Shown here piece after piece: positions 12,532 to 23,944 of a stretch of 64,000 nucleotides of DNA (its first letter is position 1; each line of letters starts with the position of its first letter). Made by a program: the position numbers and the translations under genes. The DNA is from Corylus avellana (taxonomy: Eukaryota > Streptophyta > Magnoliopsida > Fagales > Betulaceae): positions 18,863,358-18,927,357 of the forward strand of contig NC_081544.1 of NCBI RefSeq assembly GCF_901000735.1. The letters run 5' to 3'. The notes under the pieces are model-generated. The model saw nothing but the letters and a program-made list of their open reading frames with translations, was not told the DNA's origin and did not search any database.

Positions 12532-12560
12532 AATATCCCCAAACTTACATTTTGCTAATC
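12532..12560 (-). other. Polypurine tract next to the 3' LTR
   Basis: On the minus strand the sequence AAGTTTGGGGATATT runs straight into the LTR start TGATGAGTGCC. A G-rich purine tract here is where plus-strand DNA synthesis would start. Confidence 0.55.
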
Positions 12561-13282
12561 ATTTAGCAAAACAAAATGAAAGCAAGGAACATATGTCCGC
12601 TGTCATGGGAGAGACGAATGCATTTAGCATATGCAACAAGCATTTTAAATCTCTAGGCATCCCTAGTGGACGAGTGAAGTCTCATGAAGGTTTAACAGAA
12701 ATAATACTCATAAACATTTTTAGCACTATGTCATTGACAAACACAATTTCCTCACAAACACATGGTTCTCACATCTTGAGCAGGTTTAACAAAGTAAACA
12801 CTACAATCAAATCATCAAGCCAACCACAAATCATTCAACTCAAGTGTGGAAATTTGAAACAACACAAGCTCCAATAGGTGCAAAGTGAGACTAACACAAA
12901 GTTAAGATGCTTCAATTTTTCTCAAAGTCTGGTGTACCTCAAAATTCATAGGAATTCACACAGATGAAAACACCAAAGGCTTAGATCAAGACAAGCATTG
13001 ATATATATATATATATTTTGTGTAGGTTGTGCAATGTTCGGCTCTCTTAAGCTTTTTAATTGACCTATGTAAGGAGTGTTGGGCCAGTGACTCCCAAACC
13101 AGATGGTTTTAGGGCACTAGATGTAAAACATTCCTAAAGCTTAATTACTCAAGTCAAAAAGGCTACGAAGCCAAACTAGCCATATAATCAACCAAATTGA
13201 ATTTTTCATCTTTTTACGCGAACACTCAATGCTTAGTGAGGCATGAGGTCCGATTACTCAATGAAAAGCTCAAACTGATGAT

Positions 13283-13327
<45 letters not shown>

Positions 13328-14233
13328 TTTTTTTTTTTTCTATCCTCAAGCCAAGGTTTCATCAACACTTCATCTTACAAATCGCAATGCACACCCTAAT
13401 TAATCCAAATCTCATACCTCACAAACTTTATGCTAGTGTGCTTGTGATAATCAACTCAGACATGTGAAGTCTCTTTAATCCACCAAATGAGTTAAAGGAC
13501 TCAGATTTCTAATGACATGCAGTGTTCAAAAAGTTAAACACACTAATGGCATGCAAACCACAATTATGATGTAACTCATGCCCAATCAACAACATGGCAC
13601 GATTTTTATTTTTTTTTTAACAAAACAAACAGATAAAAACAAACAAAAAGACACAAACAAACAAAAAGATAATGTGTTTTTCCACACCCCAAACTTAAAT
13701 GACACATTGTCCCCAATGTGGCAAGAGATATAATACCGTGGGATGAGGAAACTCGAGTGTGCAAAGTCAAGGCGTCCCCCAAACTTGAACACCAAAACAT
13801 CTGTCAAAATCTAACAGCAATATTTCCTCATAGAAACAAACATCAAAATATTAATTGCTATTAGAGAAAAAAAAAATGAAATGACAAGAAATGAATGACA
13901 AAAAGGAAAATAAATCAAAAATAAAGTGCGGAAAATAAAAGAAAGAAAGAATACCGCACTTTCCCCGATCATTTGGGTGTCCAACCAATCCCTTCCACCC
14001 TCTCTTCTTAAGAATTCAATATTCCTCTGGAAGGATGTTTCGCCATCTCAGGTAGCCTAGTTGCTTGCTTCGAATGATCTTCTTTGGAACATGGTTCCTA
14101 GATTTGTGACCTTGTGTGCATAGATCCTTGAGACGTTCAGAATAAGACGACTTTTTGAGACATTGATAAGATGAAGCTTGGGGTCCATAAAGTGTCTCAA
14201 GAGGGATTGTGACAAAGGATTGAGCTTCAGTAC
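12533..14233. other. Interior of the nested element downstream of gag
   Basis: No domain is recognised. A 129-codon plus-strand frame (12488-12877) runs across the LTR edge and is antisense to the element, so I do not call it a gene. On the minus strand, 13606-13807 is open but low in complexity. Confidence 0.45.
13285..13340. repeat. Microsatellite (AC)n-(AT)n-(T)n
   Basis: About 14 AC units, then about 7 AT units, then a T run of about 13. In the second copy of this region the contig begins within the same T run (34985), straight after a 100-N gap. Confidence 0.9.
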
Positions 14234-15300
14234 TCACTTCCTTGTCATTGGACATATTTGGGGGCTTAATTTGCTCTCGTACTCAACTTGCGCCAAGTGC
14301 TCCTCTTTCTCTTCCTCTTCATTGTTATCCAAAATGAAAGGTTTAGCTATTGATGAAGATGATTTAAATGATGATATCTCAGTGGTTTCCTCATTTTTAG
14401 TTCGCATCTTAGGAGTGGAGGCCAATAAGGCATTAGCTTGCTCAAGTAACTTGTCAAGGTCTAGGTTACATCCAAATTGAACAAAGCACTTTCCCAATGG
14501 GTCCTCCAGACTTGGCTCATCAACAGTCTCCTCATCTTTTTCCTCACTCCCAAATATGGTGGTTGTTTGAACATGCTCATTTGCAGACTTGCTAGCATCT
14601 TTCTCATCAATCATGTAATAGTTAATGAATGGACAATCATCTATCCGATGAGAAGGATAATAACAGTATGAGCATGACTTATTAGGTGCGTGAGTGTGAG
14701 GAGGTTGGGTATGGGCATGCCTAGCTGCCATGAGTTGGTTTACTCTTTCATCTAAGTCATCAACATAAGCAATTAGAAAATGTTGCTCTAATGACTCTTG
14801 AAGAGGGTAATTGCTAGGTGAAGGCATGGAAGAATGGTTATTGAACAATAGATATTTAGGATGGTGCAGTTCATGAGATTGGGGAGCATAATTTCCCGTA
14901 GCGTGAGCTTGCCACAAGAAATCAGAATGGTTGCTCCAATCTGGGGTGTAGAAATTGGAAGTTGATTTAGACCCCGGATTGGAGAAATTGGTGTTCATCT
15001 GCTCCATTCTTCCATGCTAGGTGAAGGCATGGAAGAATGGTTATTGAACTGTAGATATTCAGGATGGTGCAGTTCATGAGATTGGGGAGCATAATTTCCC
15101 GTAGCGTGAGCTTGCCACGAGAAATCAGAATGGTTGCTCCAATCTGGGGTGTAGAAATTGGAAGTTGATTCAGACCCCGGACTAGAGAAATTGATGTTCA
15201 TGTGCTCATATGAAAAATTGAAAAATTGTCCCAAGGATGGACAATTACCTGAACTATGATAAGGGCTGGAGCCAAGAGTTGATTTTAGTAGGGGCGACAT
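14234..15300 (-). pseudogene. gag-like protein of the nested element
   Basis: Two minus-strand frames, 14995-15300 (101 codons) and 14234-15007 (257 codons), belong to one gag-type gene. The second has a cysteine/histidine cluster (CSYCYYPSHRIDDCPF) like a modified zinc knuckle, then an acidic tail (FGSEEKDEETVDEPSLEDPL and NNEEEEKEEHLAQVEYES). The two frames share a 60-residue stretch (SNFYTPDWSNHSDF to NNHSSMPSPS) because 203 bp are tandemly duplicated. Since 203 is not a multiple of three, the reading is broken at the repeat junction. The true N-terminus is replaced by the DNA insertion beginning near 15262. In cells a gag would form the particle coat; this copy cannot encode an intact one. 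Confidence 0.65.
14813..15218 (-). repeat. 203-bp tandem duplication within gag
   Basis: The text starting GCTAGGTGAAGGCATGGAAG occurs at 14813 and again at 15016, and similarity continues for the whole interval with a few substitutions. The same duplication is present in the second copy of the region near 36470-36875. Confidence 0.85.
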
Positions 15301-16539
15301 TAAAATAATAAAATAATATTTTATTTTTTATAACATAAAAAATGATAAATACAATTTAAAATAAAAATATTTCATAACACAATATAAAAAATTTATTCTT
15401 CATGAAGCTTATATGACTATCATTTATTTGATACTTTTTCTTTTTTTTGTCGACTGAAATTCACTGTCCTCCAAAAATCAACCTGAAAAGAGATATTGTA
15501 GGAAATAGTACTAAGAAATTAGATTTTTTTTTTTCTAATTATACTAAGAAATTAGTTGATTGATATGTTAGTTGACTAGTATATTCTTACAAAATGATGA
15601 AAAGTCTAGAGACTTAATAACTTATGAGCATGTTTGAAATTACATAGAAAAATAGAACTTTGTCTCTAAAATTTTGTTAAAAAAAATTTCCATTGAAAAA
15701 CTTTAAGGGTTGCATTTGGATCCCCTCCAGTCCGTTTGGACTAGAGGGGATCCGGTCCTTGTTATTGTAGGGGCATAATTGTCTCCAAATTTTGGTACCA
15801 TGTGTTTGCTACTTTTACTATTACTAATGTTTGGTAATAAAATGAAAAAAAAAAAAATGCATTTAGAAGCAAAAATGGATAAAAAAAAAAAAAGAAAAAA
15901 AAAAGGAATACGTGTAGTGACTTTTTTATTTCATTATAGCAAAATGGTTAATGTGATTTTTATTTTCAAAAAAAAAGAAAAATAATAATTGCATAACAAA
16001 CTTTAGTAGGTGTTCGGGTGCATGGAGAAACAATACATTAAGACAATGCTCAACCTGAGTTTACTTATATAATTGACAAAAACCCAATAAAAAATAGCTA
16101 AAAAAGAGAAAGAGAAAGAGAAAAAAGAAAAGAAAAAGTAATTGAAGCCTGCTTTACTTGCCCCACGTAGAGACTACAAATTGCTTTTCTTTCTCAAGCC
16201 ATAAGCCACCTCACCTATATCTCTCATCAATCAACACCTCAGTATGTAATTAATGCTTCCACCTACTCAACTTTATCACTTTTTCAATTCTTGGTCCTCT
16301 AGATATTTCTCTGCGCCTCCACACAAACACAAACCAGAAGAGGTGAAGAAAATAAGATTTTACTTTGCGGCCTGCGCCTTCATGCTGAACAAACAAAAAC
16401 CAGCAGGGGCGAACCAAGAAAGGAGGAGGAGGGGGGCTTGAGCAAAAAAATTTAAAAACGACCTTATAAATTTTTTTTTTCAAAATTTTTGCAGGGGCGG
16501 GCGCCCTTGCCCCGCCCTTGCGTAGATCCGCCACTAGCT
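15262..16539. mobile_element. Probable non-autonomous hAT-type insertion in gag
   Basis: Gag-like coding ends abruptly at this block. The left edge reads AGGGCTGGAGCCAAGAG. The right edge, reverse-complemented, reads AGTGGCGGATCTACG. Both resemble the CAGTGGCGGAGCC ends of plant hAT elements of the Tip100 type. The interior is AT-rich and non-coding. I found no clean eight-base target duplication, so the boundaries and even the single-element view are uncertain. A smaller insertion inside it, about 16410-16539, is possible because CAGGGGCGAACC at 16410 also looks like such an end. Confidence 0.4.
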
Positions 16540-17206
16540 GGAGCAGTATAAACATGGTCCATGTGCGTAGAAATGGTGAGAGAAGTTGGTAGGAGCGGGT
16601 GTCCTACAACTAAGAGTAGCATTAAAATTACCAAATGGAAAATTCATGCTTACCCTCACTCTTTAAAACAAAACACACCTCCACATGAAACAGTAACAAA
16701 TTATTATTATTATTATTTTTTTCTAAAGAAATTAAAATAAACAAAAATGAAAACTAACACAGAAACACAAAACTAAATAGAAATACCAAAAAAAAAACAA
16801 AAGACTCAAAAACTCACAAAATGGACCAAACATAAGTTTGGCAAAATTTTAGGTGCTGGCCCATTTTGATGCAGTCTGTGGAGGTGCGCTCGACCGTAGG
16901 TGATGTGCGATCGAGCGTAGATGGGCGCACCTGCGGAAGCGTCAAGCGCAGGCGCGCGGGATGCTTGCTGCGTCAGGCTCGAATGCGCTCGAACGCAGGT
17001 AATGTGCGATCGAGCGCTTTGGCAGGGACTAGTTCCTTCGGAAGAACTGCAACAGAAACAACAAAAACAAACAACTTTTTTTTTTTTGTTAGTAATTGTA
17101 AACAGAAAAAAAATAAAAAATAAAAAGAAACAAATTGTAAAAAGAAAATAACTAGTAAAAAAATAAACTCAATTTAAACAAAAATCAAATTTCACAAACA
17201 AACGAC
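16540..17206 (-). other. Leader region of the nested element
   Basis: A-rich non-coding DNA between primer site and gag. It includes a GC-rich island (16876-17020) with four further copies of the palindromic GTGCGCTCGA-type motif seen in the LTRs. Confidence 0.5.
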
Positions 17207-17224
17207 TCCCCGGTAATGGCGCCA
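17207..17224 (-). other. tRNA-Asp-type primer binding site
   Basis: The minus strand reads TGGCGCCATTACCGGGGA, which differs at two positions from the TGGCGCCGTTGCCGGGGA site used by Athila/Tat-type gypsy elements. It begins five bases inside the LTR end and fixes the element's orientation and its likely gypsy affinity. Confidence 0.82.
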
Positions 17225-17229
17225 AAATT

Positions 17230-18511
17230 TGATGTACAAATTTAATTGTACTCGCAAGCGCACGAGTCGTGTGCAGTAAAGTGTGTGTGCAAGTGTGAGG
17301 TTGAATCCACAGGGAGTCGTATTTGCAAAAATTAATTTTCTAATTTAAACCAATTTTATCTTAACCTAGTTCCAAATTTCGTATTTTTGTTGTGCAAAAA
17401 CATAAATTGAACTAAATGATTTGAAAACAATTAATGGAAAAGTACTAAGGTTATCGGAATCTTCCTCGCCAAATCAAACAACATGTTCTTGCATTTTATG
17501 CATACAATAGACAACCAAAAAGTTTATACATTATTCAAAAGTCGAAAACACGCACATTAAATCATTCGATGAATCTATTCTTTAAAAGAATCACAATGAA
17601 TATTTAATTGAGCTCAAACCATCCATTGTATCCGTAGATCACAATTGATATTAGTCTCAATCCAATCATTCGATGTACCCCCAGACGAAACACAACGAAT
17701 ATAAAATTTAGCATGAATAAAAGAACAACATTTAATCAAATGAAATTAATCAAACAATTGAATTAACTTTGAACAACAATTTAATTAAAAATCACATTGT
17801 ATACATAAAACGACAAGAACATGAATGTTTATCAATGATGAGGCTTCATCTTCAACCTTAGTTGAAGATTTAGCCTCTCATGACAAAAGAAATCATAAAG
17901 AAACTAAATTAACTTCATTAAAATCAAATACTTACAAAAGAATTCGAGTTCAAAGTGACAAAATGCCTAGAAAACACGAAAACGACAAAGAGCGGCGCCC
18001 TTGACATGCCTCCGTATGTTTACAATAGAAAAGAATGATATTTATAAGCTAATTTTAGGGTTTCAGCTTTGCTAGGTCGGTCGAGTGCGCTCGATCGCAC
18101 TCGGGCAACATGTTTTCTGCTGCGTAGGGCGCGAGTACGCTCGAGCGCACTTCCAGTCGGAATTAGCCTACTCTTGTGAAATATGAATTTGTAGATTTTG
18201 AGTTAGCTTTCTAATGACACCAAGATCGCTTCAATCCGAACTACAAAACTTCAGATATGGCCCTTTTATTGGGACTCGTTGGGTGCAAATCATCGCTCGA
18301 TCCCAATTTGCTGCCAATGCTCCATGAAGTGTCTTAAGCCCAAGAATTAATGGAATGAGTTTCAAATTTCACCTTAAAACCGCATTTTTCTCTTAACAAC
18401 CTGCAAATCATTAAAACACCAAAACTAACCAAAACATCAGAAAATAATAAAGCTAAAGGCTTAGCAAATGCAAATTAAGGGGTCCAAATATGCAATATTT
18501 GGCACTCATCA
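17230..18511 (-). repeat. 5' LTR (right) of the nested element
   Basis: 1,282 bp, paired with 11207-12531. On the minus strand it begins TGATGAGTGCCAAATATTGC. It carries two palindromic GTGCGCTCGATCGCAC-type motifs (near 18084 and 18133). Confidence 0.88.
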
Positions 18512-19286
18512 CTCTACATGGCCGAGTCCTGCTCCACCTCTACATGGACTAGCTTCGCACTGCTGAATTCCATGATCGCCTCGCCCTCGCTCACTTTCGC
18601 CGGACCTCGCCGAAAGTTCACATGATCCCTAGATTTCCTGGGAATCCGAACAAAAGGATCCCGAAAGTCACATATCTAAGAATGGGGGGGTATCTGGTTT
18701 GAAGATCATCAACAACATTTTGAAGAAACGGCTTGGTGAGCGCAAGGGAAGCAGTCATCTTAGCTAGGATTGGATCGAGAAGCTTCCGCGTAAAGACCTT
18801 TTGGTACAAGTGCAACGATGAAGGCCTCAAACTACACCTTCACTTGTTGAAGGAGAAGCAGGACAAGCCCCAAGTAACCATGGCAGCACACTGGGAGATA
18901 GCGGCTCAGCCACTTCAGTCAGAAGATCTCGTCGCTTCGGAAAATAGCCAAAGAGTTTTTCCAAGATCAAACTCGGGAAATATAACTAAGGCACTTTTCC
19001 AGTGGCTTCGGAAAAAAGCCAAAGAGCTTTCCCGAGATCAAACTAGGGAAACATAACTAAGGCACTCTTCCAAATTTAACTCGTCAAGAACATAAAGCAT
19101 CTGAAGTAGGATTGTTCAAAAAATCATTCTCAGGATATACAACTGAAGATGCTTTCCCGAGTCTTAAAATAATTCTTGAGATATACAGCCGAAGAGGCTT
19201 CTTGAGTCTGAAGGAGGTCACAAATACACATAAGACTCTCGATGCCCGACCAGCTGAACAAGTCAACCATGGGAATCGGTGGTAAC
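18512..19286. other. LARD-like element interior, right part
   Basis: The short-period array resumes, followed by about 700 bases with no convincing protein. The frames on either strand are short and have no domain. Two similar phrases with TTTCCAAGATCAAACTCGGG and TTCCCGAGATCAAACTAGGG (18956 and 19028) show another local duplication. Confidence 0.45.
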
Positions 19287-19708
19287 TGTTGAGGATAAAA
19301 TCCACTATGGGTCCCACTATCTCTCAACAACCCTCAATTATCTCATAAGATCCTACATTATCTCAACTACCTCACATTATCTCTCCACTATTTCAAATGA
19401 TCCCTTAATGATCTGAAGGAGAAAATCAAAGAAGCAGTTATACAGATAAAACCCTATAAAAGGGAACACTAGGCATCGGTAACAGGGATCGATCATTTAT
19501 TTTCTCAATACATAGCTAGCTCTGACTACATTTAGATCACCATATACGATTGCTAACTTAAGCATCGGAGGGTCTACGGGGCACCCCAGAGACCCCTTTG
19601 ACGCTCTTATTATTTTGTAGGAGCCAGAAGATTGATAATCACAGACGCTTTGAAGAACGTGAAGATCAAATCAATCGGAGACTGTTAGACCAAAAAAATG
19701 CGCCAAGA
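19287..19708 (+). repeat. Right LTR of the LARD-like element
   Basis: Starts TGTTGAGGATAAAATCC and ends CGCCAAGA, where the last bases have decayed from CAACA. It is followed by the target duplicate TATAC (19709-19713). Confidence 0.88.
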
Positions 19709-20639
19709 TATACTATCATAAGAACCGTATATAATTTTAGTTTTAATCCATATAAATTAAAACATATTAAAAAATTCTCATATGTGTAATTTAAAATAGA
19801 AAGAAGTGTAAAGAAAAAAGAAAACAGCATGAAGAAAACCTGGAATGAGTTAAAATATAAGACCCTTAAAAGCACTAGTAGCAGCTTCCCAACCATTTTC
19901 TCTCAATTTAGGGAATAAAATTACTTTTTGATTTCCTAAAAAAAAAAAAAAAACTTCACAATAGATTCCCTTCTTTTTTCCTATATTAATTAAATACTTT
20001 TTTTTTTCATCATTGCAACCAATGAGAGAGAATTGTTGGGACATGTAAAAGAGAGAGGAGAGAGAATGAGATGCTTTATAATTTAATAATGTATAGGAAG
20101 TCTACAATATTTCCCATTGCATTGAAAAACACTGTAGATGCCATTTAATATTGGTTAAATTTGGGGCTTTTGATGTGGGTGTTTTTTGGTGATTTTTTTG
20201 AGATTTTTTCTAAACATAGGGAAGGGAATGGACTATAGGGCGTCTGCTACTAGTGCTCTAAAACATAAGACTCATAAAACATATTAAAATATTTATTCCC
20301 ATTGGAGTAGTTTTATCTCTTTCATAACAGAAAGAGATAAAAAAATCATGGAAGGAATATTGAAACACAAAAAAAAAATAATGAACAACAAAGTCAATTA
20401 AATTTACAAAAGAAAATTATGAAATTTGAATGAAAAATAATATATAAATTAGAATAGAAACTAAGGAAAAACAAAACAACATGAAATAAATATCTCTTTT
20501 TCTCTCTCTCTCTATATATATTTTTCCTTTCGACTATCCTACACATATATAACATAAAAGGGATTAAAAAGAAGAGGAAAAATTGAGTATGCTATGAAAA
20601 AAAAAAAAAAAAGCAAGCCCCTCTAGAATTACTCTCTCT

Positions 20640-21262
20640 CTCTTTTCTTCTAGACAACACCAATAAGAACTTCAAGAGGAGATCCTCCCCTTTCACTGTA
20701 GCAGTGCTCGGTGTCTTCTTTGTAGGTTCCGCTAGTCTCCGTTTCTAGCAGGTTACTTTAAATCTAGTTTGTAGATGTAGATGTAGATGTAGATCTAAAT
20801 CTAGATCTAGATCTAGTCTCTTCAACCTTAGATCTGATCGTTTTATTTGGCTAAGGCGTGTCTTCAGAAGGGATATCTACGATGTGCTCCTCCGCTGTTG
20901 CTTGTGGGGTTTCTATTTTTTGTTTTTTAGTTTGTTTGTCCTGGCCTTCGGGTTGATGATGGATTTGTTGTCTTGACCTTCGAGTTTAGGATGGAGTAGA
21001 TCGTTGTGGGGGCTTAACTCTCACGGCCGGATTTTTAGTTTCAAGTTGTTTTTTTATTTTTGTTTTGTATTTGAGCTACCCATGTTCTAGATATAGTTTG
21101 CACGAAGTAAATCTGTTCCTTAAATGTAATTGTACATAAGTTAGCGGAAGCTTAAAGTCATTTTTATGACTTTGTAACCTTCATAGCTTTTGGCTATGAT
21201 TTTTCAGAGTTGTATACTCTATGCAAGTTCATCAATGAAAGTTTCATATTTTTCAAAAAATA
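20640..21262 (+). mobile_element. Probable LINE 3' end fragment
   Basis: The segment ends with TTGTATACTCTATGCAAGTTCATCAATGAAAGTTTCATATTTTTC and then an A-rich tail. I recognise this as the 3' UTR style of plant LINEs. No RT motif is present, so only the tail is left. The upstream limit is a guess. Confidence 0.4.
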
Positions 21263-22494
21263 AAAAATAAATAACATAAAAGGAACTACTTTTAGGACCA
21301 AAAAAAAAAAAAAAACTCAATGAAGATCCAAACACAACATTGGAGTTCTTTGAATGGTCTTGGTCAAAAGTCCGTACGCAAATATTTGTATGAATGTGCA
21401 GTTGAGAAATTGTAAATTCTCCGTGTTGCATTCAGACAAAGGGGCAAACAAAATCCACAAAAAGCAAACACAGTAAGGAAATCACTTTTTTTAATCCACT
21501 ATCTCCAACGAAAAGCAACAGAAAGTTCAAATTGCTGTTTTGATTTATTTAATTCGTTTTTCTTTTCTTTTTTGACAGAATTAGTGAATTCTTTTCAATG
21601 GAATTTGAGTTAGAAAAATTCTTATGTCTCTCTGTCTGTCTCTGTCTCTGTCAAGCAACATAATTTTTTTTTTCTTTGTCTCTATCTATGTACTTCCCTC
21701 TTGAAAGTTGCCAAGAAAAAGAGGAATTTCAACATAAGAGAAAAGCATAAGAGCCGAGCAAAAAAAAAAATAGAAGATAGGAAGAGAAGAGGAAATTAAA
21801 TTAAGAAACAGATTTAGAATTTCAAAAGATGAGAAGAGAACCAAGAAAAAAAGGAAGACAGGACAAGAAGAAGAAGAGGAACACGAAGTCCGTGAAGAAG
21901 AAAAAGAAGATGGTGGTGCTCATATCAATAATTTGGTAAAATTAGGTTTTTTTTTTAAAAAATATTTTACTTGTATTTGCCGTAGAGTAAATCTGAGGTG
22001 AAAATAGTAGTTGGCATAATAATATGACATGGATTTTTAAGAATCATAAATAAAATATGACATATGTCATACTTTTATTAGATGTAACGTGGCACACTAA
22101 CAGAATCCGTTAAGTTAATGGATGAAATTTAATTGCAGGGACTAAATTTTTTTTTTTTTTTTTTGCATACCACGAGGACCTTTGAGTTCGTTTTGATATC
22201 ACATGGAGTAAATTGTAAATCAGGTAAACCACAGGTTTTCCCTAAATTTAGAAATGATGTCGTATGTAGGTATTATCATATTATCATATAAACGACCTTT
22301 TTTTTTTTTTTTTTTTTTCATAAATGTGAACCTTTTTTTTTTTTTCTTTCTTTAAAAATGTGATTAGTAAATTTTACTAACCGCATTTTCATCCCTACTC
22401 CCAACCATTAGATTAGACATTAAAAACTCTTCAAACGGTACAAATCTAGTGGTCAACTGTTATTACCGTACACAATAATGATAAATAATATGAA

Positions 22495-22590
22495 ATAAAA
22501 AATGGAGCAGTAAGAGAAAATCGAAACACAAATTTACGTGGTTCGACAATGTGCCTATGTCCACAGGAGAGTGCAGCTATAATTATGGAT
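22495..22590 (-). repeat. LTR fragment related to the Tnt1-94-like LTR at 59324
   Basis: The phrase ACGTGGTTCGACAATGTGCC followed by TATGTCCACAG closely matches 59398-59428, which lies inside the LTR of the copia element at 59324-63220. Both lie in the same direction. Only this short part is recognisable. Confidence 0.5.
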
Positions 22591-23712
22591 GCTAATATAT
22601 CTGAAAGCGTTTTGGATCATCATGATCAACTCCTCTCTCTATTTTGAGGACATCTTGAAAGCCTTATAAGGGTGCATTTGACATTGTGATATCATACATA
22701 AAAAGTGTGAATTTAAACTAAATTGCATAAAAAAATTATTTGAGATTGTGTTTTTTGAAAATTGCAATTCGAAAACACAATTTTTTTTTTTTGCATTTTC
22801 AAATTGTAGATAAGGAAGTGCTTTTTTGAGAACACAGAATTTTAAAAGCCAAATAGAATTTTTCAAACAATATAGGTTCATCAATCATCATATTGTTTTA
22901 AGCTTTATTCTTGGGTAATTTATTGTTTTGATCAATATAGGTTCATCAATCACCATATTTGTTTTGATCAATATAGTGTAAAGTAGTGATCTTTTTGAAA
23001 TTCTTGTGGGCATTGTTGTGGGTATGTCGTGAAAGAGAAAAACGAGAGGGAGAGAGAAAACACTTTTATAAATTAAAAATAAAAAGAGAAAAGTGAGAGA
23101 AAGAATTTTTGGTGTTAAAGAATGTTTACGGTGAGCTACACTAGCTACACTGCAACTTATATTTTGAGAAGTTTTATCCAATTTTTTTTAAAAAGCATGC
23201 AATTGGGGTTTATGTCCCCCTCTGGCCTAGTAACCAGCTGACCCAAATGCAGATCCAACATCTGCTGGCCCAATGTCCAAGCAGCCCAAGCGCGACTTTA
23301 GGGCCACCTAGAAACCCGCGAGCCCAGATGCTCCAATAAGTATTGGACGTGGGATGCAAGTCGCTAGCAGAAAATCCTCTCAAGTGAGGCAACAAAAGCT
23401 CATGATTACTTATTTGGGAAGACCATTCTTCTCGATTCTTTTCTGTTTTTTAGTTGATTTGACATTATTAATATTCAATTCAACTCAAATTTTTTTAACT
23501 TTATTCAAAATTTTATATTTTTCAAACAACCCAAACGTAATTTCAACACTTTTTTTTTCCTCGATATTCATAATTTTGAATTCAGTTCAATTGAATAGAA
23601 AAATAATCGCAAACACAAACGAGCCCGAAACAACAAATCACTCTTAAAAAAAGAAAGAATGCCTACCCAAAAAGAATCACCTCAAATAAAGATGTTCCAC
23701 CAAAGAGACAAA

Positions 23713-23944
23713 GTTTTCCTCCAAACTGAATTGGAGGAACTTCCTTCAACCCAGTTATAAAAATAACATATGTCTATTTTTTTAATAACATGTGAGATAT
23801 ACATGAGTTTTTAATATTATTTATTCTAACTTTTTTCCTGTTATAAAAAGTCATGTGTATCTCACATGTTATTAAAAAAAAATAGACATAAGTTATTTTT
23901 ATAACTAGTTGAAGGAATTTCCTCCAATTGGGTTGGAGGAAAAC
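23713..23944. mobile_element. MITE-like palindromic element
   Basis: The left arm (GTTTTCCTCCAAACTGAATT, then AATAACATGTGAGAT) is the inverted complement of the right arm over about 95 bases with few mismatches. The non-palindromic centre is short. Ends read GTTTTCC/GGAAAAC. It is present again at 42603-42834. Confidence 0.75.

Larger units (their letters stand above)
11207..18511 (-). mobile_element. Nested gag-only LTR retrotransposon, minus strand
   Basis: The element starts TGATG and ends CATCA and is flanked by CTCTA at 11202-11206 and at 18512-18516, a perfect five-base target duplication. LTRs are 11207-12531 and 17230-18511. A primer site complementary to tRNA-Asp sits beside the right LTR and a purine-rich tract beside the left one, so the element reads on the minus strand. 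The 4.7 kb interior holds a gag-like frame and no protease, RT, RNase H or integrase that I can see, so it is non-autonomous. It has itself received a probable DNA transposon at about 15262-16539. Confidence 0.88.
7155..19708 (+). mobile_element. Non-coding LTR retrotransposon (LARD-like), with nested insertion
   Basis: Two similar LTRs (7155-7578 and 19287-19708) bound this element, and the flanking five bases are identical: TATAC at 7150-7154 and at 19709-19713. Without the nested element and its duplicated CTCTA the unit is about 5.2 kb. A primer-site-like sequence follows the left LTR, which sets the plus orientation. I find no gag, protease, RT or integrase in the interior. It consists of GC-richer DNA with degenerate short repeats, so the element is non-autonomous and must have used proteins from elsewhere. 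Ty3/gypsy affinity is inferred only from the primer site. Confidence 0.85.

Noticed and set aside
12488..12877. 129-codon plus-strand frame
   Set aside because: It crosses the LTR boundary and is antisense to the element; no domain.
14178..14671. Plus-strand frames of 100 and 64 codons
   Set aside because: They are antisense to the gag frame and mirror its composition.
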